In this document: positions 14,575 to 17,229 of the stretch, piece by piece
Numbering within the stretch: position 1 is the stretch's first letter
Layout: each line of letters opens with the position of its first letter
Origin: Clostridia bacterium
GTDB taxonomy: Bacteria > Bacillota_A > Clostridia > Oscillospirales > CAG-272
Assembly (NCBI GenBank): GCA_017411885.1
Contig: JAFQPF010000204.1
Coordinates: 1 to 17,229 of the forward strand
Reading direction: 5' to 3'
DNA: 17,229 bases
Translations under genes and position numbers: made by a program
The notes under the pieces: model-generated
What the model was told of the DNA's origin: nothing
What the model saw: the letters and a program-made list of their open reading frames with translations, nothing else
Database searches by the model: none

Positions 14575-15479
14575 TGGGCTTTTTTGATAAATTAAAAAGC
14601 GGACTTGCCAAAACAAAGGAATCTGTGTTCGGGCAGGTAAACGAGCTTTTCAAGAGCTTTGTCAAGGTTGACGAAGATCTGCTTGAGGAGCTTGAGGAGC
14701 TTCTGATAATGGCTGACGTAGGTGTTGCATCTGCCGAGGAGATCATTGAGAAGCTCAGAGATAAGATTCGTGAAAACAGAATAGACGACAGCGAGGAGGC
14801 TAAGGCGGCACTTCGCGAGATACTCAAAGAAATGATCGGGGAATATAAGCCGCTTGAGCTTGAAAATAAGCCCGCGGTCATACTCGTTATCGGAGTTAAC
14901 GGTGTCGGCAAGACAACCTCTATCGCAAAGATCGCAAACAACCTGAAGTCGCAGAACAAAAAGGTGCTTCTTTGCGCGGCGGATACCTTCAGAGCTGCCG
15001 CTATAGATCAGCTTACCGTCTGGGCAGACAGAGTCGGAGTTGACATTATCTCCCACGCGGAGGGAAGCGACCCGGCGGCTGTCGTATACGATGCCGCGAT
15101 CGCCGCTAAAAAGCGCGGTGTGGACGTGCTTATCATTGACACGGCAGGCAGACTTCATAATAAGAAAAACCTTATGGACGAGCTTGCAAAGATCAACCGT
15201 GTTGTTGACAGAGAGCTTGTTGGTGTATCGCGTGAAACGCTGTTAGTGCTTGATGCTACAACCGGGCAGAATGCCGTTAATCAGGCAAAGGAGTTCAAGA
15301 ATGCGGCGGATATCACCGGTCTTGTGCTTACAAAGCTTGACGGCACAGCTAAGGGCGGAATTGTATTTTCAATTAAAAAAGAGCTTGATATACCGGTAAA
15401 GTATATCGGTGTCGGGGAGTCGGCAGACGATATGCAGCCGTTTTCAAGCGAGGATTTTGTAAAGGCGTTGTTTGACTGA
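14574..15479 (+). CDS. ftsY: Signal recognition particle receptor FtsY
   Basis: FtsY is the membrane-associated GTPase that receives SRP-ribosome complexes and hands them to SecYEG. The 301-residue protein has an N helical domain (about 1-95) and the G domain. The G domain contains P-loop GVNGVGKTT (107-115), DTFRAAAIDQL (137-147), DTAGR (189-193), the TKLDG guanine-specificity motif (253-257) and a GVGESADDMQPF end. The acidic A domain of the E. coli protein is missing, as is usual in Firmicutes; the amphipathic start MGFFDKLKSGL probably serves as membrane contact. Its start and stop overlap smc (TAATG) and rdgB (TGATG) by one base each, so three genes are tightly coupled. Confidence 0.97.
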   Translation: MGFFDKLKSGLAKTKESVFGQVNELFKSFVKVDEDLLEELEELLIMADVGVASAEEIIEKLRDKIRENRIDDSEEAKAALREILKEMIGEYKPLELENKPAVILVIGVNGVGKTTSIAKIANNLKSQNKKVLLCAADTFRAAAIDQLTVWADRVGVDIISHAEGSDPAAVVYDAAIAAKKRGVDVLIIDTAGRLHNKKNLMDELAKINRVVDRELVGVSRETLLVLDATTGQNAVNQAKEFKNAADITGLVLTKLDGTAKGGIVFSIKKELDIPVKYIGVGESADDMQPFSSEDFVKALFD

Positions 15480-16147
15480 TGGATATCGTACTTGCTTCAA
15501 GAAATAAACACAAAATAGTAGAGATAAACACTCTGCTCGCAGATGTTTCAAAGGATATAAGAGTGCTTTCGCTCGATGACATCGGCCACGAGGGCGAGAT
15601 CGATGAAAACGGCACTACCTTTGAAGAAAACTCTATGATCAAGGCGTGTGCGCCGGTAAGCTTCGGATACGCGGGAATTGCCGATGATTCGGGGCTTGCG
15701 GTAGACGCGCTCGACGGTGCGCCCGGCGTGTACAGCGCGCGTTATGCGGGTGAGCCGTGTGATGACAAGAGAAACAACAATAAGCTTTTAGAGGTTATGA
15801 GCGAGCTTTCCGAGGGTGAACGCACCGCAAAATTCGTGTCGGTTGTGTCTGTAATGTTCCCGAAGGAAAGCCCGTATCATAGCTTTGATGAAGCCAAGCT
15901 TAAATTCGGAAAGGCTGTCGTTGACCCTGTGACCGGTGCGCGCGGCTTCGGATGCCGCGGCGAATGCCCGGGCAAGATCATATTTGAAGAAAAGGGAAGC
16001 GGCGGCTTTGGCTACGATCCTCTGTTTATGTGTGATGCATACGGCAGGACCTTTGCCGAGATTAATTCGGAGGAAAAGAATGCGATAAGCCACAGAGGCG
16101 AGGCTATGAGAAAATTTGTGATCGACCTTGCCGCTATTTTATCGTAA
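15479..16147 (+). CDS. rdgB: RdgB/HAM1-family XTP/dITP pyrophosphatase
   Basis: This enzyme hydrolyses non-canonical purine triphosphates (dITP, XTP, ITP) to monophosphates, keeping deaminated bases out of DNA and RNA. Conserved motifs are LASRNKHK (5-12), TFEENSMIKA (47-56), ADDSGLAVDALDGAPGVYSARYAG (68-91, metal-binding Asp70), GFGYDPLF (176-183) and the base-recognition SHRGEAM (204-210). At 222 residues it is longer than the usual 195-205. The extra length sits around 128-156, where PKESPYHSFDEAKLKFGKAVV is inserted before RGFGCRGECPG. The insertion is in a surface region between strands, so activity is probably kept. The start overlaps the ftsY stop (TGATG). Link to the following genes: yhbY begins 14 bases on. 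Confidence 0.94.
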   Translation: MDIVLASRNKHKIVEINTLLADVSKDIRVLSLDDIGHEGEIDENGTTFEENSMIKACAPVSFGYAGIADDSGLAVDALDGAPGVYSARYAGEPCDDKRNNNKLLEVMSELSEGERTAKFVSVVSVMFPKESPYHSFDEAKLKFGKAVVDPVTGARGFGCRGECPGKIIFEEKGSGGFGYDPLFMCDAYGRTFAEINSEEKNAISHRGEAMRKFVIDLAAILS

Positions 16148-16161
16148 AAAGGAATCATATT

Positions 16162-16452
16162 ATGACGAGTAAACAAAGAGCATATCTGCGCGCGCTTGCC
16201 CAGAAGCTTGACACTATCTTTCAGGTAGGCAAGGGCGGGATAGGTGAAAATATGTGTGTGCAGATATCAGACGCACTTGAAGCGCGTGAGCTTATAAAGC
16301 TCAGAGTGCTTGACAACTGCGATTACAGTGCACGTGAGGCGGCAGAGATCATCTCCGAAGAGGTAAACGCCGAAGTCGTGCAGGTTATCGGAACAAAATT
16401 CGTGTTATACAGAGAATCACAGGACAAAAAGAAGATTGTCCTGCCAAATTAA
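16162..16452 (+). CDS. yhbY: YhbY-type CRM-domain RNA-binding protein
   Basis: A single CRM domain of 96 residues, the size of bacterial YhbY, which associates with pre-50S ribosomal particles. The signature is TSKQRAYLRALAQKL at the start, followed by the GKGGI loop (23-27, FQVGKGGIGENM), then ALEARELIKLRVL and VIGTKFVLYR near the end. AAAGGA ahead of the ATG at 16162 serves as the ribosome binding site. nadD-yqeK follows after a single base, the arrangement yhbY-nadD-yqeK being typical for Firmicutes. Confidence 0.95.
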   Translation: MTSKQRAYLRALAQKLDTIFQVGKGGIGENMCVQISDALEARELIKLRVLDNCDYSAREAAEIISEEVNAEVVQVIGTKFVLYRESQDKKKIVLPN

Positions 16453-16453
16453 A

Positions 16454-17229
16454 ATGAAGATCGGAGTATACGGCGGAACCTTTTCTCCGATACACGCGGG
16501 GCATATTAAGGTGGCAAAAAGCTTTTTGACAGAGATGGCTCTTGATAAGCTTTATGTTATCCCGACCTGCCTGCCACCGCACAAGGATGAGATTGAGGGC
16601 GCGGACGCTGAAGATCGCCTTGAAATGTGCAGACTTGCCTTTGATGGAGAAGAGAAAATATCCGTATCGGATATTGAGATCAAACGCCGCGGAAAAAGCT
16701 ATACGGTCGATACGCTAAGGGCGCTTAAGGATGAAGGAGAGCTTTATCTTCTTTGCGGAAGCGATATGTTCTTAACTCTTGAATCCTGGCGTGAGGCGGA
16801 TGAGATATTTAAGCTTGCAGGCATAGTGCTCGGACGCCGCGAAAATGATGCGCTGACCGGAGATGCTCTTGAAAAGCACAAGGCGCATCTTGTAAAGGAT
16901 TGCGGTGCGCGTGTTTTTGAAATAGAATTTGATGCGATCGAGCTTTCGTCAAGCGAGATACGTGAAAGAATAAGACTTTTGCGCCCGATAAAGGACGAGC
17001 TTTTGCCGTCGGTAAGGGACTATATCTATGAAAACGGGCTTTACCGTGATGGTGATATGCCGTTACTCAGCAACGTAAGGGAGCGTGTGCGCACAATGAT
17101 GGGCAAAAGGCGCTTTCTGCACACGCTTGGAGTCGAAAGAGAGATAAATTTTCTGGCGGGGATATACTGTCCCGAAAAGCGCGAAAAGCTGCGTCTTGCG
17201 GCGCTTTTGCACGATATAACCAAGGAATA
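16454..17229 (+). CDS. nadD: Fused nicotinate-nucleotide adenylyltransferase and YqeK HD phosphohydrolase (3' partial)
   Basis: The frame is open from ATG 16454 to the right edge (258 codons so far). Residues 1-197 are a complete NadD, which joins nicotinate mononucleotide and ATP into deamido-NAD. It has GGTFSPIHAGH (8-17 region, the nucleotidyltransferase motif), PPHKDE (41-46), KSYTVDTLR, LLCGSDMF (99-106) and SSSEIRERI (165-173), ending in VRDYIYENGLY as NadD proteins normally do. Without a stop the frame runs on into a YqeK-like HD domain from about residue 202. It shows RRFLHTLGVE (219-228), where the His is the first metal ligand, and LRLAALLHDITK (247-257), with the His-Asp pair. YqeK enzymes hydrolyse Ap4A. 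In most Firmicutes nadD and yqeK are separate neighbours; here they form one frame. An in-frame ATG at 17057 has no good ribosome binding site, so a true fusion is more likely than internal initiation. Confidence 0.9.
   Translation, partial: MKIGVYGGTFSPIHAGHIKVAKSFLTEMALDKLYVIPTCLPPHKDEIEGADAEDRLEMCRLAFDGEEKISVSDIEIKRRGKSYTVDTLRALKDEGELYLLCGSDMFLTLESWREADEIFKLAGIVLGRRENDALTGDALEKHKAHLVKDCGARVFEIEFDAIELSSSEIRERIRLLRPIKDELLPSVRDYIYENGLYRDGDMPLLSNVRERVRTMMGKRRFLHTLGVEREINFLAGIYCPEKREKLRLAALLHDITKE

Noticed and set aside
13350..14616. Long minus-strand open frames opposite smc (258 and 237 codons)
   Set aside because: Ser/Leu-rich shadows produced by the Glu, Lys and Leu codon use of the smc coiled coil; no start signals or known domains.

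Overview
The window looks like a chromosomal segment of a low-to-moderate GC Firmicute of class Clostridia, probably an Oscillospiraceae/Ruminococcaceae-type gut anaerobe. This is inferred from gene content and order: lexA, infC-rpmI-rplT, dprA-topA-trmFO, rnc / radical SAM / smc / ftsY, and yhbY-nadD-yqeK are Firmicutes neighbourhoods. The placement is an inference from synteny and protein style; no 16S or marker search was possible. Almost everything is housekeeping information processing: SOS control, translation initiation and ribosomal proteins, RNA modification, DNA topology, chromosome segregation, protein targeting, nucleotide sanitation and NAD synthesis.

Layout. Positions 2-304 hold the 3' end of an open frame that starts as a heavy-metal P-type ATPase and ends as a nitroreductase. 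It runs tail to tail into a minus-strand pair, lexA and a small downstream gene (1419 down to 296). The two ends overlap inside one palindromic hairpin (280-320) that probably terminates transcription from both sides. The small gene is a divergent SLOG (DUF1273/YpsA-like) protein by eye, and it shares lexA's promoter and LexA box. From 1553 rightwards a near-consensus promoter and an attenuator-bearing leader drive infC (AUU start), rpmI and rplT, closed by an intrinsic terminator at 2904-2929.

A second run follows with gaps of 0-31 bases or overlaps: a TrmH/SpoU-family RNA methyltransferase, dprA, topA and trmFO (2948-8768). The compact layout is then broken by a 431-base gene-free stretch (8769-9199) with two approximately 100-base direct repeats about 92% alike and several strong palindromes. 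The first repeat supplies the last codons and the stop of trmFO.

The third run (9200-17229) is rnc, an Elp3-like radical SAM gene, smc, ftsY, a RdgB/HAM1 NTP pyrophosphatase, yhbY and a gene open at the right edge that joins NadD and the HD phosphohydrolase YqeK in one frame. Stop/start overlaps of one base (TAATG, TGATG) link rnc to the radical SAM gene, smc to ftsY, and ftsY to rdgB, indicating translational coupling.

Most worth a second look: the lexA-linked SLOG-like gene as a possible SOS-regulated division or stress effector; the ATPase/nitroreductase chimera at the left edge; the palindrome that gives two convergent genes near-identical C-terminal peptides; the repeat block intruding into trmFO; and the NadD-YqeK fusion. 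I saw no tRNA, rRNA, CRISPR array, prophage, transposase gene or defence cassette.
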